Of a DNA stretch of 64,000 bases, positions 24,101-36,122 are shown one piece after another. This DNA comes from Dolomedes plantarius (taxonomy: Eukaryota > Arthropoda > Arachnida > Araneae > Dolomedidae), in assembly GCA_907164885.2 (NCBI GenBank), contig OU015492.1, positions 45,474,893 through 45,538,892 on the forward strand, written 5' to 3'. Below the pieces are notes generated by a model. That model had not been told where the DNA came from, made no database searches, and saw only the letters and a list, made by a program, of their open reading frames with translations. A program made the translations under genes and the position numbers. Position 1 is the first letter of the stretch. The number at the start of each line of letters is the position of its first letter.

Positions 24101-24481
24101 AAACTCCATGTCGGAAGTTCAGAGGCGCGACGAAAATTCATAACACTACTTAGCCAGTTAATTTTCATATTAGAAATCGGTAACAGTTTGATACAATGAA
24201 ACCCTAATTTTAAGTTTCCCGTTGCGTTTACCCTCTTTTCGCATTCTGTAATTACAAATATCTTATGTCAATTAATTGTTTCGTACCTTCGTGATGCATT
24301 TCTCAAATCCTACGTTTTCCCGCACAGAACGTTTTTACTTTGAGGGAACGAGCAAAATTTTCCTTGCACTCAAAGATTTTAAGACTAGTTTCTTCTTTTT
24401 TTTCAAAAACGTGTTTTGAACTGACAACCTTCGTTGCCTTCTAATAATCATTCTGTAAATGTATGAGGACATGGTAGAAAT
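21184..24481. other. Unassigned AT-rich DNA with a T22-G16 tract
   Basis: No gene or transposon recognised. At 22712-22749 there is an unbroken run of 22 T followed by 16 G. Small open frames on both strands show no known motifs. Confidence 0.5.
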
Positions 24482-24536
24482 CCCCTAATTATATCTTTTA
24501 GGAAATTTTTAATTTCCTAAAAGATATAATTAGGGG
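24482..24536. repeat. Perfect 26-bp-arm inverted repeat (hairpin)
   Basis: The arms 24482-24507 and 24511-24536 are exact reverse complements, separated by TTT. A 55-base hairpin without a single mismatch is far beyond chance. It has no flanking target duplication that I can see. Confidence 0.95.
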
Positions 24537-24600
24537 ATAAAAATAGACCCTCGATAAAGGAGTCTTTCATTGAGGGTAGTTTTGTTTTCTTTAAAAACAT

Positions 24601-24944
24601 CAGTAGTTAAATAATGACGCTATATTCTAAATGAAAGGATACACATATTTATCGGTAATTCTTTTATACTTCACAGGAATTATCCTTCAGAACACAGAAA
24701 TTAGTACACGTCAGATATAATTTTTGTCCGTGAATGAAATCAAAAGAAGGTAATTTTTTCAAATGTATAATTCAGTAGTTAAATAATGACGCTATATTCT
24801 AAATGAAAGGATACACATATTTATCGGTAATTCTTTTATGCTTCACAGGAATTATCCTTCAGAACACAGAAATTAGTACACGTCAGATATAATTTTTGTC
24901 CGTGAATGAAATCAAAAGAAGGTATTTTTTTTAAATGTATAATT
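24601..24944. repeat. Tandem duplication, 2 x 172 bp
   Basis: The segment 24601-24772 is repeated head to tail at 24773-24944 with only a few base differences (for example near 24660/24840 and in the T run before the end). It starts 64 bp after the perfect hairpin. No coding content is recognised. Near identity indicates a recent duplication. Confidence 0.95.
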
Positions 24945-27280
24945 TAGCAGTTAACCTAATTGTGCCAATCTGCTTTTTTAACAGATTGGAAAATGATAAA
25001 TTTGATTCCAGAAAGCAATAATTTACTCTACTGTAATTCCAAACATTACGTCATTTATTACTAGTAAACAGGACAAGAGAAATGATGACAATTTAAGTAG
25101 TGAGACCTTCAACTTGAAATGGACAACTCTTGATTGCTATCGAAAAACAAACATTACAGGAAACTATCCCAAAATTTAGGACTGGAAGAGAAATAAAAAA
25201 GTTGTGATCAATAGCCTAGCTGTCTTCATATTCATAAATGGAGGACATTTGAAAAGTGCATCGAAAATATTGTAGTGTACGAAAAAAGTGTCCTTAGATT
25301 AGGATCTATTGGATTCTGTACCTTTCGTTTAAAAATAAAATACGCAGAAAATATGATTAACGATTCTAAGATATTCAAAGGGAAAAATCCAAATGCGTTC
25401 CTCGAATCCTTCCTAACCGCGTTCAAGGAATTCTAAAAAAAGGTGTCGCTGAGTATTTGTCAAAGTAGTTGGCATATGCAGTACAATGGAAAAACATCCT
25501 TTTTGAAAGCCGAAAAGAATATTCAGATGAATGTAAATTACTACCAATCTGGATTAAATTTGTTTTCAGAACTGATGTTTACTTTGACTCTCAGCATTTT
25601 TACTGTCAGGTCTGTAATAGCAGGAGGACACCTGAATCCGTATTTCATACTCGACTAGTATATTCTTAAAAAGGAATGACGCCGAAAGAGTATGCCGCAG
25701 CTGCTTTGACTTAGTATATGCGAGTAAAATCTCTGGATATGTAGCCTTGCATAACTTGCAAGGTATATACATGGCTACAGTCAAAAAGTCGAAATGATCG
25801 ACGATACATAATTTTCAGTTGAAAAGACATTAAAAGACTTTCCCGAATTCCCATATGTGCTAGTAGCTATGTGTCATTTGCAGATCTGGGAGAAGTTTAA
25901 TCTTCTTCCGTAAAATATTATGGTTCGTGTTAAAATTTTTCAGTATAACAAGGTATTAAAAACAATCATTATTTTTTTAGAACATACCAAGTATTGAAAC
26001 TCAAGACAAAGTTGTAGTTAGCTTCTACATAATAATTATAAACTAAACTGCTGCTAATTGTCAAATTTCTTTCATTTCTGTTAATAATATCTTAATAAAT
26101 CTCCCATGATTGAAATAAATTTTTCAAAAGTCCAAAGCTCCCGTATTGCGATATGTCTATAAAATGTCGATTAATACCTAAATAAAAAGATCATTTGAAA
26201 ACCTAACTCATCAAAAATTCTAAACTTCGTAAAAGTATTACTTAATCTTACTTTTAGTCTAACTTAAAGTCTTATGGACAATATGTAATAAAATTTTGAG
26301 AGCTCTGAATTTGAAAAATTTTAAATTACGTCTTACATTTACCAATTTTAAAGTTGATTATTTGTCTTTAAAAAAATCAATAGCATTGAAATTATTTAAA
26401 TTATTCTATTTTTTATGCATGAAAAATTCTAAAAGATTCTATTTTGAAGCAAACAACTGGTAGTCATTAAAATTTTTAATTGTAAATATAGAAACTTCAA
26501 TGACTGTTTTCGATGTATGAAAACTTTTTGTGAAGTAAGCATTTATAAGAAAATCAGGAACACATTTGTAGACTTACTTTTGGCATTTCTCCTCAGTACA
26601 ATAAAAATGAAAATTGTTTTTCAAATACGTTCAAGCAAAATACTAATTTAGGTTTCATTGATTAACAAAGTTAATAATCAGTGGGAAACTTTTTAATTTA
26701 GCAAATTTTTCCCCAAACACCATTTACGTAACAAAGCAGAATAAATATACTAAACAAATTAATTTTCAAGAATGTACCAATACTCAATATGGTAAGTAAA
26801 CAAAAATTATCCCATGAAATCTTTTACAAATAGGAGCGAATTTTCAAAAAGAAGTTTGTCCAATGTCTCTATAAAAACGGACTCTAGTCACGAAAATCTT
26901 TCAGTTTAATGGCTTCTGTCCGGAACTGGAGAAAAATACTTGGTTCTTTGACAAAACGCTAGCACGACATATTCAGAGGATAATGGAATAAATGTGATAT
27001 TTTGAAATAAAATCTGTTCGTTATCAATGAAGAGAGCTGAGGTTTCAATGAATTAGATGAGGTTTTGAAATTTTTTCTGATGATAATAAATATGTCGTTG
27101 TGTCCGGAAGGTAGGAGGCATAAAGTTTGATTTATCAGGTGGCCAGTATATTTTAAGGACAATACAGAATGTGATAAATTCGACTAAGGGAGAGGGGAAA
27201 TAATAGCAGTCATAAAGTAGAATCGAGAAATTGTGAAGATATTTTTGCTATAAAAATTATTCGTAGCTCATTAAAATATA
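24945..27280. other. Unassigned AT-rich DNA
   Basis: No gene, RNA or mobile element recognised. Several frames of 60-70 residues exist on both strands but show no recognisable motif. Confidence 0.5.
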
Positions 27281-27518
27281 GGTAGCCCTCCTACAGCACG
27301 GCATCTTACAACACGGTTTCACTCTATACGATAGGATAAATTGCGGGAACCCTCGTATAACACTGCAACCTGTAACACGGTTTCGCTCTAACACGATAAA
27401 AAAATTGCGAAACCCTTTGTACAACACTAGATTACATGATTTTTGTGTAACACATTTAAAAACTAAATTACCTTAAAATAATGACGGGAAAGAATAATGA
27501 ACTATAATGCTTTTACAT

Positions 27519-27827
27519 CAGGGGCGTCAAACTCAAATGCTAACTTGGGCCAAACAAACAAGGTTTAACTATAGGTGGGCCGCAAAAAAAAATCAATATT
27601 AATAGAAACGTAGGTTTATTTACCTAATTACAGTATATTCAACATAAATATACGCATTTTGTTTAATATTAGCAAAAGAAGAGTATAATTAAAAAAACAT
27701 TTAGCAAATTCTTCCTATCTTATAATTCTGCGTCGGTTATTTTATTATATATTATTGTGTGCCAATATATTGGCCGGGCCACAAAAATGCTCGTCGCGGG
27801 CCGCATACCGCGAGTTTGACACCCCTG
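27519..27827. mobile_element. hAT MITE, copy 1
   Basis: It starts CAGGGGCGTCAAACTC and ends GAGTTTGACACCCCTG, with a perfect 8-bp duplication TTTTACAT on both sides. The interior has 'gggccgcaaaa' motifs near both ends in inverse orientation. No coding capacity. A second copy lies at 59183-59485. Confidence 0.95.
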
Positions 27828-27931
27828 TTTTACATGAAAATGTATAAACAAATTATAATTTATTCATTTATAACTCTATAAAATTACAAGAAGGCCTAAG
27901 CTTAGCTGAAAATCTTGAATAACTTTTTTTT

Positions 27932-28192
27932 GATGCAGAACCTTCCGCTGAAAGAAGCCGAAAATTCAAAAGGGAGCTGCAAAATTATCTATGTCCATAC
28001 CGTGATATCTACAATAACCTCGTAAGAACCAGTAAACAAACCAAAATTACAGATTTTTTAAAGAGGATAGAAGGTGCAAGAAATCTAAATGAAGAAAAAG
28101 TATCTGAAAGTGAAAGTGATATCGTTCAACCAAAAAAAAAAAAAAGTTCTCGTTTGATTGTACTGAGCAGTGATGAGGAAGAAATTTGTTAA
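27932..28192 (+). pseudogene. Tigger transposase, C-terminal remnant
   Basis: The frame from 27932 reads DAEPSAERSRKFKREL, then CPYRDIYNNLVRTSKQTKITDFLKR, a pattern of Tigger-family C-termini, followed by a Ser/Glu-rich and Lys-rich tail. A run of 14 A at 28132-28145 probably shifts the frame; the expected ending VLSSDEEE lies just beyond it and stops at 28190. The catalytic core is missing. Confidence 0.65.
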
Positions 28193-28457
28193 ATTACGGT
28201 CGCATTAAATGAAAATATTTTTTTTGTTTCTTTTCGTTTTGTGTTATACACACATTTATATTTTTAATAAAAATTAAGTTGCTTATAAGGAATTTTTTTA
28301 AAAAGTTTATTTTTAATAAGTTTTCGGAACGTAACCCCTCTTTTTGTACTGGCTCTGGGTCTCATATAACACGGTTTCACAGAACACGGCATTTTCTAGG
28401 AACCTATCTACCGTATTATAAGAGGGTTACTTGTGCATCATTTTGAGTTCTTTTAAA

Positions 28458-28791
28458 GACCCGAGGTAGCCTAGTGATGGCGCTTTGGCATTCGGCGCCG
28501 AGGGTGTTCGGTTCGAATCCTGACAAGTGTCATTAAATACATCCATGTCTAGGCCGAATATAGGCAAATTAAATCCTTATACCGGTAGAATAATTCCTAG
28601 ATATGGAATCCGTTAAATCCATAGATCCGGAGAGGGTGGGATACCCCAGATATCGCCCCTGCGGTTGCTAGGTCAAAATTGAGGTGGCACCTGGCTAAGC
28701 CGGACTCCGACCTTTGTGGTGCCATTATAAATTGGAGCCCATAACACTTCCGGCCAGGGGGCATTCGCAACAACAAGAACAACAACAACAA
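28458..28791 (+). repeat. tRNA-derived SINE with AAC tail
   Basis: The head has an A-box-like stretch near 28465-28478 and a canonical B box (GGTTCGAATCC) near 28511. The body includes CATGTCTAGGCCGAATATAGGC and the 3' part ends CGGCCAGGGGGCATT followed by an (AAC)n-type tail. At about 335 bp it may show the basic length of the family, with the copy at 20624 being longer. Confidence 0.85.
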
Positions 28792-31700
28792 ATTCTTTTA
28801 CAGATAAACTAAATGTTAATATAGTTACAGAAATTGTGTACGGCAAAATGTTATTTTCTGGCCATAAACTTTAAAATCCTTTCTTAATATATTTGATGAA
28901 CGTGCTTTAGGGGAAAAGTTATCGTAATAAGCTTCGCAGGCGTAGATAAAAAGGTAGAAGTAAATTCCAATTCAACTGAAACGCCGATCATTGCCACATT
29001 GATGAAAAGGCAGAATCCCGTGGCTGTCTTATTAAATAATCTTAATCCTCGCTTGTTTATTTCTACGCTTCTTGGATACAATGTTTGAGAAAAAGATATA
29101 AAGTAATCATTTAAAGAAATGTCGTGAAGTGTGCCAAATGAAACACATCCAAACCACTAAACATGTTATTAGCACTGAGGTGCTATTGTTATCACTTTGA
29201 CAGACTCTCAATTCTGCCTTTTTCAAATTCGGCCAAAATATCCAGTAAAAAAAGTAATACAGTTTTGCTTTGGTGACGTTTAACGTCAGAAGAAAAAATT
29301 TATGAATTTAATCAGTAACACTCTCGTGCATATTTTAAAATCTCGTATCGAGTTTTGTTTATAGTTTTATTTTATCTTCCAATTGTCTCTTCATTCAATT
29401 GACATTTACTGGACTTGGCTTGTCACCAGTTGCTATGAACCAGAAGTTAGTATCATTTATTTAAATTTTAACTTAGAAAAATAGGTCACTGGACAGAAGA
29501 GGCAAGGGCTGTTAATTATCAAGCATGCGATGAACGTTGTAACCCTAATTCACTGAAGCAAAGTTCCCTTTATTCGACCGCTCGGAAATTAAAGAATTTC
29601 TACTGAACACGCCGCACCAGTATGTATATGGCAAAAGTGAAAACCTTTAACTTTAAAACTCGTATGAGTCACACCTCGTGTCCCTGAAATTGCGGTAAGT
29701 GCATTTTAGTTTTTCAATCGTTCTTTAATGAGGCTAATCCCTTAATATACAATTAATACAGATTCCTGATTTAAAATGCTCATTTCATCCTAAGCCATAA
29801 CGTAATTTTTGTTTTAGAAGTTTTTGTTTATTGGAAATGAAACATTTTATGTATAGTTGGTACAGTTTTATAAAATACCAATGGATTAGGAGGACTTGTC
29901 TTTTGGAGCATTTCGTGACTCGAGATTTTACACATTTAATTTAAGATAAAAAACGCAAAACTGGAAAGAAAATTTTAAAACGGCTCCTACAGAAGCAATA
30001 AGAAAGAAAAAAAGCTTTCACATTCGTTGTTGGAGGGAAAATATATTAAGGAACACTCGAAAAAATCCGTTAACATAGCTCTTTTTTAACTTAAAATTGT
30101 ATGCTTACTATAAATATTCAAGTATGCCTAAGCTTAATTATGAAACATTATGACTTTTTTTTTTAAAATATGGAATCCCAGGAAAATTTAATCCTATAAA
30201 ACCATTCGATAAAGTGCTTTTGGAATTACTGAACACGCTTTTTGACAAATTTTGATATAATTAAAGCGCTTTGAAACACTAATCCTGTTTGAAGTAACCA
30301 GATAAAAATTAAAAGCATTGTTTTTAAGAGAATGGCAAAACTTATTTTGACATTGTTAAAAGTGTCAGTGTGTCAAGGCTAAATAAAAGAAGCCTTGCAT
30401 CTTGCACAAAGTAAAAGGTATTTAAAAGAGAAACCACACGACCGAGAATTAACATCTTATGAACATCTAGACGAAGCCAATAAAGTATAGCGAAAATTTT
30501 TCATATACTAATATAGCTGCAAATAAAAGACATTTCGTTTCTTCTCGGACTGCCCCTGAATCAAACGCTGCAACTGATTTTCAGTATAAAGGGGAAAACT
30601 ACGGTGACGAAATACTTTTAGCCATTAGAGTCCTTTAACAGTAAAGACGCACATAAGTGGTTTTTTTTTAACTAATTAAAAGAATCCCATGTTTAAAAAG
30701 AATTATAATCTTATATTTTCGTGTCGAAATTTACAGTAAGTCTCATATTTTTGCAAACAAAGTTATTAGATCTTCAGCACTTGAATTTAGTTTTAGCAGA
30801 CATAACTCTGATAAATTTTCAGTTTTCCAGTCTGATTCGGTGGAGGATTACAGATCATCCATAATGTTTATTATCATGTAATTGGTAAGAAGTTTTAGTT
30901 AAATTTGAACTTTGTTCGCAGTCAGAGCTTATTTTTTTTTTTTTAAAGAAATAGAACGGAAAATGATAATTGGTCTCAACATTTTATCCTGGGAGTCCGA
31001 ATAAGCGAAATGCAAATATTAGGATGGAAATTATTAAGTAAGAATAGAAAAAAATAACCCTAATGCAATGGCTTTCTGATATCGCTTTAGCTTTGGAGAT
31101 AATATATAGTGCATAAACTATTCGTAATTTCTTCACGATACGCATATTAAATCTATAAACAACATAGATTCCAGCCATTAGACTACCATGAGAAAAACTT
31201 TATACTTGGGAAACAAATTGACTTCAGTTTGCAGAAGCTTATGTCAGAAAGAAAGTAGAGTTTGCGGCAGAAGCCTTATAATTATTGAACTGGTTTTAAA
31301 TGGTGCTGTCTACATGACTTTTATTAAAGGTACTGTAAATGTTAGAACATAGCATGTTGATTCATTGAGAGGTAACTAACTGTCCAGAGCCTCGAAATTA
31401 AGAACTAGAGATTAACACTTTTTGCATTTAAACGGATCAAGGATCCTTAATATACAACATAACAATATTGTGGTTATATTAGAAGGTAGAAAACGACTGA
31501 AAGCACCATCTCAGTTGTTAGACCTCAACCCTACTGCGAGTTTGTGGCGTTTGTTAGATTTGTAAGTAAGAAAAAAGAAAAAAGAATCCTTTAAATCAGT
31601 TGTTTTAAATATTAATATTTTTTCAAATACTCTTAACATTTCATGATTAAGATGTCAGAATATTATCATTATTTATTATATTTTATTATCCTTTAAAAAA

Positions 31701-32864
31701 TATAATTTTCAAGATTTAGTAATTGCGTGTATAACCTGGAACCCTTTTTAAATTTTATTTCAGGCATTCCCTCAGCCAAAAATGGTTAAAAATAAAAAGA
31801 CGATGAAAATAGACGTTTACAAACTGTAGTTGAAATGAAAGACAAATATATTACGCTTTAAAAACTGTTTTTTGTTTCTTTTTTGTTAATTTGCAGATAT
31901 TTTTGACGAGGGAAATATTGTAAATGTTTTTGTTACTTATTTTAATTAACTATTTTTAACCCATCAGCGGGCTCGCGCGTGTACGGAGTGCAACATTTTC
32001 GTAATTTTGAATAGTTTGTTTTTACATGTAAGGTTTTAAAGTTCTAAGCAGTTTTTATTTATAGCTACACTCTTTCTAATGTAGGTCTGATTTTCTGACC
32101 CTTCTATTACTTTCCATTCATTGGTAGTCGTGATGTAACCGTGGTAAAAAACCGATTATACTGCATTACAATACGACAAAAGCAGGAATTGATGTACTCG
32201 ATCAAATGTGCAGCTATTGCACGGTATCCCACATATCACGAAGATGGACAATCTCATTATTTTTTAGGTTTTTAGACATAATAAGAATCCATTCGCAAGT
32301 TGTCCTTAGATCCAATAAACCGGACAGTTTTGAAATAAGGCGATTGTATCTGCATTCTTTGGCCTTTGATTATAAATATATCTCAATATTATAAACATTT
32401 TATATCTTGTCATAAAACGCAGAATTATTATTTCCAATTTTAAAAAAATTATTACAAAGGAATAATCAAGGTTCAAAGAGACGTTGCACTTTGTGTCACG
32501 AGCGTCTGCTGGTGTTCCAAAAATCGTCGCGCCCGCTGAAGGGTTAAATACAGATTCTTGAAGATCCTCCTCTGTGTGTGTTAACAAATTCACACACATT
32601 TATACGGGTTAGTGGATGAGCAGCTTTATAGACAAACGCTCTTAAAAAGAGGAAGAATATAATAAACAAAAGGTTCTCAGTTCGAGCCAATGCATAAGAA
32701 CCAAAGCCATTAGATGATATTAAATCATTAGCCAATAGACTTAAAACTGGAGATGAGCAACAATTATAAAAGCATTGACTCTTTCATTTGCATATGGTCT
32801 TCAGTAGTTACTTCATGAGTAAATGAGACATTAGCACAATGTTTCTGAAGAGATATTACAGGTA
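28792..32864. other. Unassigned AT-rich DNA
   Basis: No gene, RNA or mobile element recognised over about 4 kb. A few frames of 62-97 residues occur on both strands without known motifs and overlap one another, as expected by chance in such DNA. Confidence 0.5.
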
Positions 32865-33049
32865 CAAGGAAACTTCTATAGCCGGCCACCCTTATTCGGG
32901 CAGCCCTCTAGATGGGCATATTTTGTCTAGAACCGATTAAAGACTCCATACAGCCAATGTTATGAAATCAACCTCTTTTCAACGGACACCCCTCAGAACT
33001 GCCACTTTTTTTCGGAACAATTACTTATCGCCATAGAGAAGTTTCACTA
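32865..33049. mobile_element. Tigger-like MITE, copy 1 (decayed)
   Basis: This matches the element at 55894-56061: a CTTCTATAGCCGGCC left part, the 'catattttgt..agaaccgatt' middle and the TAGAGAAGTTTCACTA right end. TA flanks both ends. The terminal CAGTG/CACTG bases are mutated (CAAGG and CACTA). No coding capacity. Confidence 0.85.
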
Positions 33050-34409
33050 TATAAATAGTATAAGCGTGTAGATGAATTATCGCCCATAGAGCTCAATACT
33101 TCAAATGAGTAATTAAGACTACAAACTTTTCATTTACTGGATAAAGTTAAATCTCTAGTTAAATCAGTTTTATGCATACCTTGGAAGTTATCCATTTTAG
33201 TTTTCTGAACCTGCACTCGAATAACAATACAATCGATTATATGAATGTTAAATTACAGGTCATTATACTTAATACTCACTGATTTGTGATATCATTTATG
33301 TTATATCATTTCATAAACATTATAGATTTCTTTATTTACAACCAAATCAGTTTGCTGATTGTGAAACATGGGTAAATACACTCGTTGCGCTTAATGACCT
33401 AAAATTAAATTTTGGTATATTTTGAAAAAGGATTTAATAAAATAAAGAGAGATAATAAATTAACTATATTCACCGATTTAGATATTGGAATATAGGCAAT
33501 ATTTACGACATTATGTGAGAATTTATCAGAAAATAAACTTTGCAATCCTCGAGTTTTGAATTTACGCATATACCCTAGAAATGCTCATTAGTGTTCGGCT
33601 AATTATTCAATGGTTAGGGCTTCGAACTGGGAATTAAGCAAATTTCAAAATATATATTAAAATATATATATAATTACAAGACTTTTCTTTTTAAGCACTG
33701 AGAAATTTTTTTAACTTTTTTAAGTTCGCTTATAACGTTACAATTTTCGTAATTTATTTTTCTTAATCAGTTATTCTCTCACGATTTTCGTTTCTTTAGT
33801 CTCTTTAATGGAAAAGATTCTAAGCTATTGGCAATTAACTGTTGTTTATTTTTCACCTTATTAGCCCTAACTTATTGTTATGCATTTAATTGTAAGTCCC
33901 CATCCTTGAAATCACGAAATTAACGCATAATTGATTTTTTTTCATCCTGTGAGTAAACTTTCCAAAAAGGGAAATAAATTATTACGGTGTGAAAGGAATG
34001 CCGCAGGTTTGATAATTGTTTTGAAAATTGCTGCATTGATCAAAGATTTTAATTTTATCTCCAATTTTTGAACTGCGGAATTTTCTATGTAACTTCTTGT
34101 CTTTGATTTATTAATAATTGCGATGGGTAATTTCGCGCTCCATTTGTATCGGTAATTGGATCCGAAGAACGCAATACTTTAAACAACTGTATTTCTCGAA
34201 ACAGTTATAATAAACGTCATTAAGTTAAAAAAATAAATGAGTCAAGATTTTTTATAAGCTGAAATTGCTGTTAATTATTTTTATTTTCGCAACTTTCTTA
34301 AATATAGCGTTTAGAGAAGGGTAAAGGGCTGTTAACATTGCGTCAGTTAGCGCCAGAGTTACTCGTTTCGAAATATATTTAACCAATTATAAACCTCCAA
34401 GCGATTAGC
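33050..34409. other. Unassigned AT-rich DNA
   Basis: No gene or mobile element recognised. A short (TA)n run lies at 33651-33672. Confidence 0.5.
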
Positions 34410-35114
34410 CACGAAATTGTTAAGGTCTGTGATTGGACCCCTTGGGGGTCGATTGAAGTTTAAAAAGGGTCTATAGTATTCCAGGGGTTTATTGGGGGTC
34501 GATGATAAATTTTTCTGTTTTAAAATTTAATTTTTTAGGAATGTAATTATTAGATAGTAATATCCGTTTTAATATGTATAAATACAGATTTGCATAGGGC
34601 GGAGTGATCCACCCATCTAAAGTCGAAATGTCATGACGCTTTTGTATATATGTCGAATAAAATTGCATTATAATTACATATAGTCAGTAAAATGGTTTAG
34701 TAAAATATATATTTACATTCGTTATGTTAGTTATTGTGACTATACGATGATAAGCAATTTCAGGCCAAACATTAAAAAAGTTGTATCAATGAATCAAGCA
34801 CAACCACCGCATTAACTGAAATCGAACTTTTGTGCAATTGCAATCTGTGTTTCTGAAATCTTGTTTGCATTTGTGAAGTTAAAAATTAAAATAGTAAAAA
34901 AGTAATAAAACATAAATCTAATGAACCACTATTTCTAATTTTTTGTTCATATTCTTAGTCAAATTATTATCTATGAGTGTTTTATATGTAATTATTAGTA
35001 TTATAATTATGTTGTATGCTGCTTATTATAGAGAAAAATGTGAGGGGGTCGGTGAAGAAAATAATTCTTTTAAAAGGGGTCGATGTAAGAAAAAGGTTGG
35101 GAACTCGTGTTTTA
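34410..35114. mobile_element. Possible hAT MITE remnant
   Basis: The right side ends GGTTGGGAACTCGTG, which resembles the inverse of hAT ends of the type CACNAGTTCCCAACC. The left side near 34410 (CACGAAATTGTTAAGG) is a weak inverse match. GGGGTCGA-type motifs occur near both ends (34444-34502 and 35044-35085). No clean 8-bp duplication was found. Treat as tentative. Confidence 0.4.
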
Positions 35115-35924
35115 GAGAATACAGCAGCATCACGTGAAAGATAAGTTCATATTAATTTTCAATTATTTTTTTAATTTATTTGGTTTGGCTATCCCTAGCC
35201 TTTTCAATTTCTGAAAAGCTGCAGATTTCTTTCAGAAGCATATCTCGGTCTTATTTTGTAACAGGCAAAGTTTGGCACTATTAAAAGCTTATAAGAGCTA
35301 AAAAGAAATTCTAATACATGGAAAACTGTCGTCGGATTAATTACTCTTGATGCGGAAAGTATTTAATTTTATAGATACTAGTCAAACTAATTTCACAGAA
35401 AACAGTCAAAAATTTAATTTTTAAAATCATGTTTGGAAATTTTAATTGAATGCGAAAAGAAAATTAACTTTTCTTACATTGAAGGAAAGAGACCAATGGG
35501 CCATAAATCAATCCCATATGAGTGCTGTAGGATCAAAACTAGCAATTTACACCCTACCTTTATTTTTTTGGTAAAGGGCAAAGAACTGTATGTTATGCAT
35601 ATTTGAAGATACAAATTTGAAATTACATTTAGAAACATTATTTTTTATTAGTAGGTCACTTTTCAAACAATCTTTTGTTTTTAACTGATCGAAATACTAC
35701 AAAAAAAATCTTTAACTCAATTTTGAAAAACAAAAAAAGAGATTGCTAGTTTTGATCCTACGCCACTCATAATATTTATCTTTATTTGTTATTTAAGAGA
35801 CGGAAAGGTAATCATGAAGGAAAGGAAGTTAATTTAAAGAATTTTTCAGGAAAAGTAAGGAATGTAAAATTTTACACATAGCGGTTTTTTTTCTTTTTAA
35901 CCTTTTTTTTTTCCAATGCGGAGG
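35115..35924. other. Unassigned AT-rich DNA
   Basis: No gene or mobile element recognised. Confidence 0.5.
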
Positions 35925-36122
35925 CCTTGTCCCTTTAAACACCGCCTAGAATCACCGCGGTTTTTGCTGGCCTCTTTATTATGGGGACACCACATAGGTG
36001 AATCAGCATCAGCCCCTATGAAGGAACGACACAAACGGGGGTAGTTTTCATGGCGTGACGCCGGGATTCGATCTGAGAACCCTCAGCACCGAAAAACAGA
36101 GCGCTGTACCACAGGGCCGCCA
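35925..36122 (-). repeat. tRNA-derived SINE, second family
   Basis: On the minus strand the head reads GGCGGCCCTGTGGTACAGCG with an A-box-like TGGTACAGCGCTC and a B-box-like GATCGAATCCC. The body differs from the SINE family at 20624 and 28458 (it has GGGGCTGATGCTGATTCACC and lacks the AAC tail), so I place it in another family. Ends are estimates. Confidence 0.7.

Larger units (their letters stand above)
27281..28431 (+). mobile_element. Tigger-like element, deleted, with a hAT MITE inside
   Basis: The left end GGTAGCCCTCCTACAGCACGG and the inverse of the right end (AGTAACCCTCTTATAATACGG) form an inverted repeat, extended by repeats of an 'aacacggtttc' motif at both sides. The exact terminal bases are unclear; TA precedes the left end. 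It holds a Tigger C-terminal coding remnant and was later split by the hAT MITE at 27519. Confidence 0.75.

Noticed and set aside
28792..32864. Exons of a host gene
   Set aside because: Short frames only, no codon-usage shift or domain; nothing supports splicing signals over chance.
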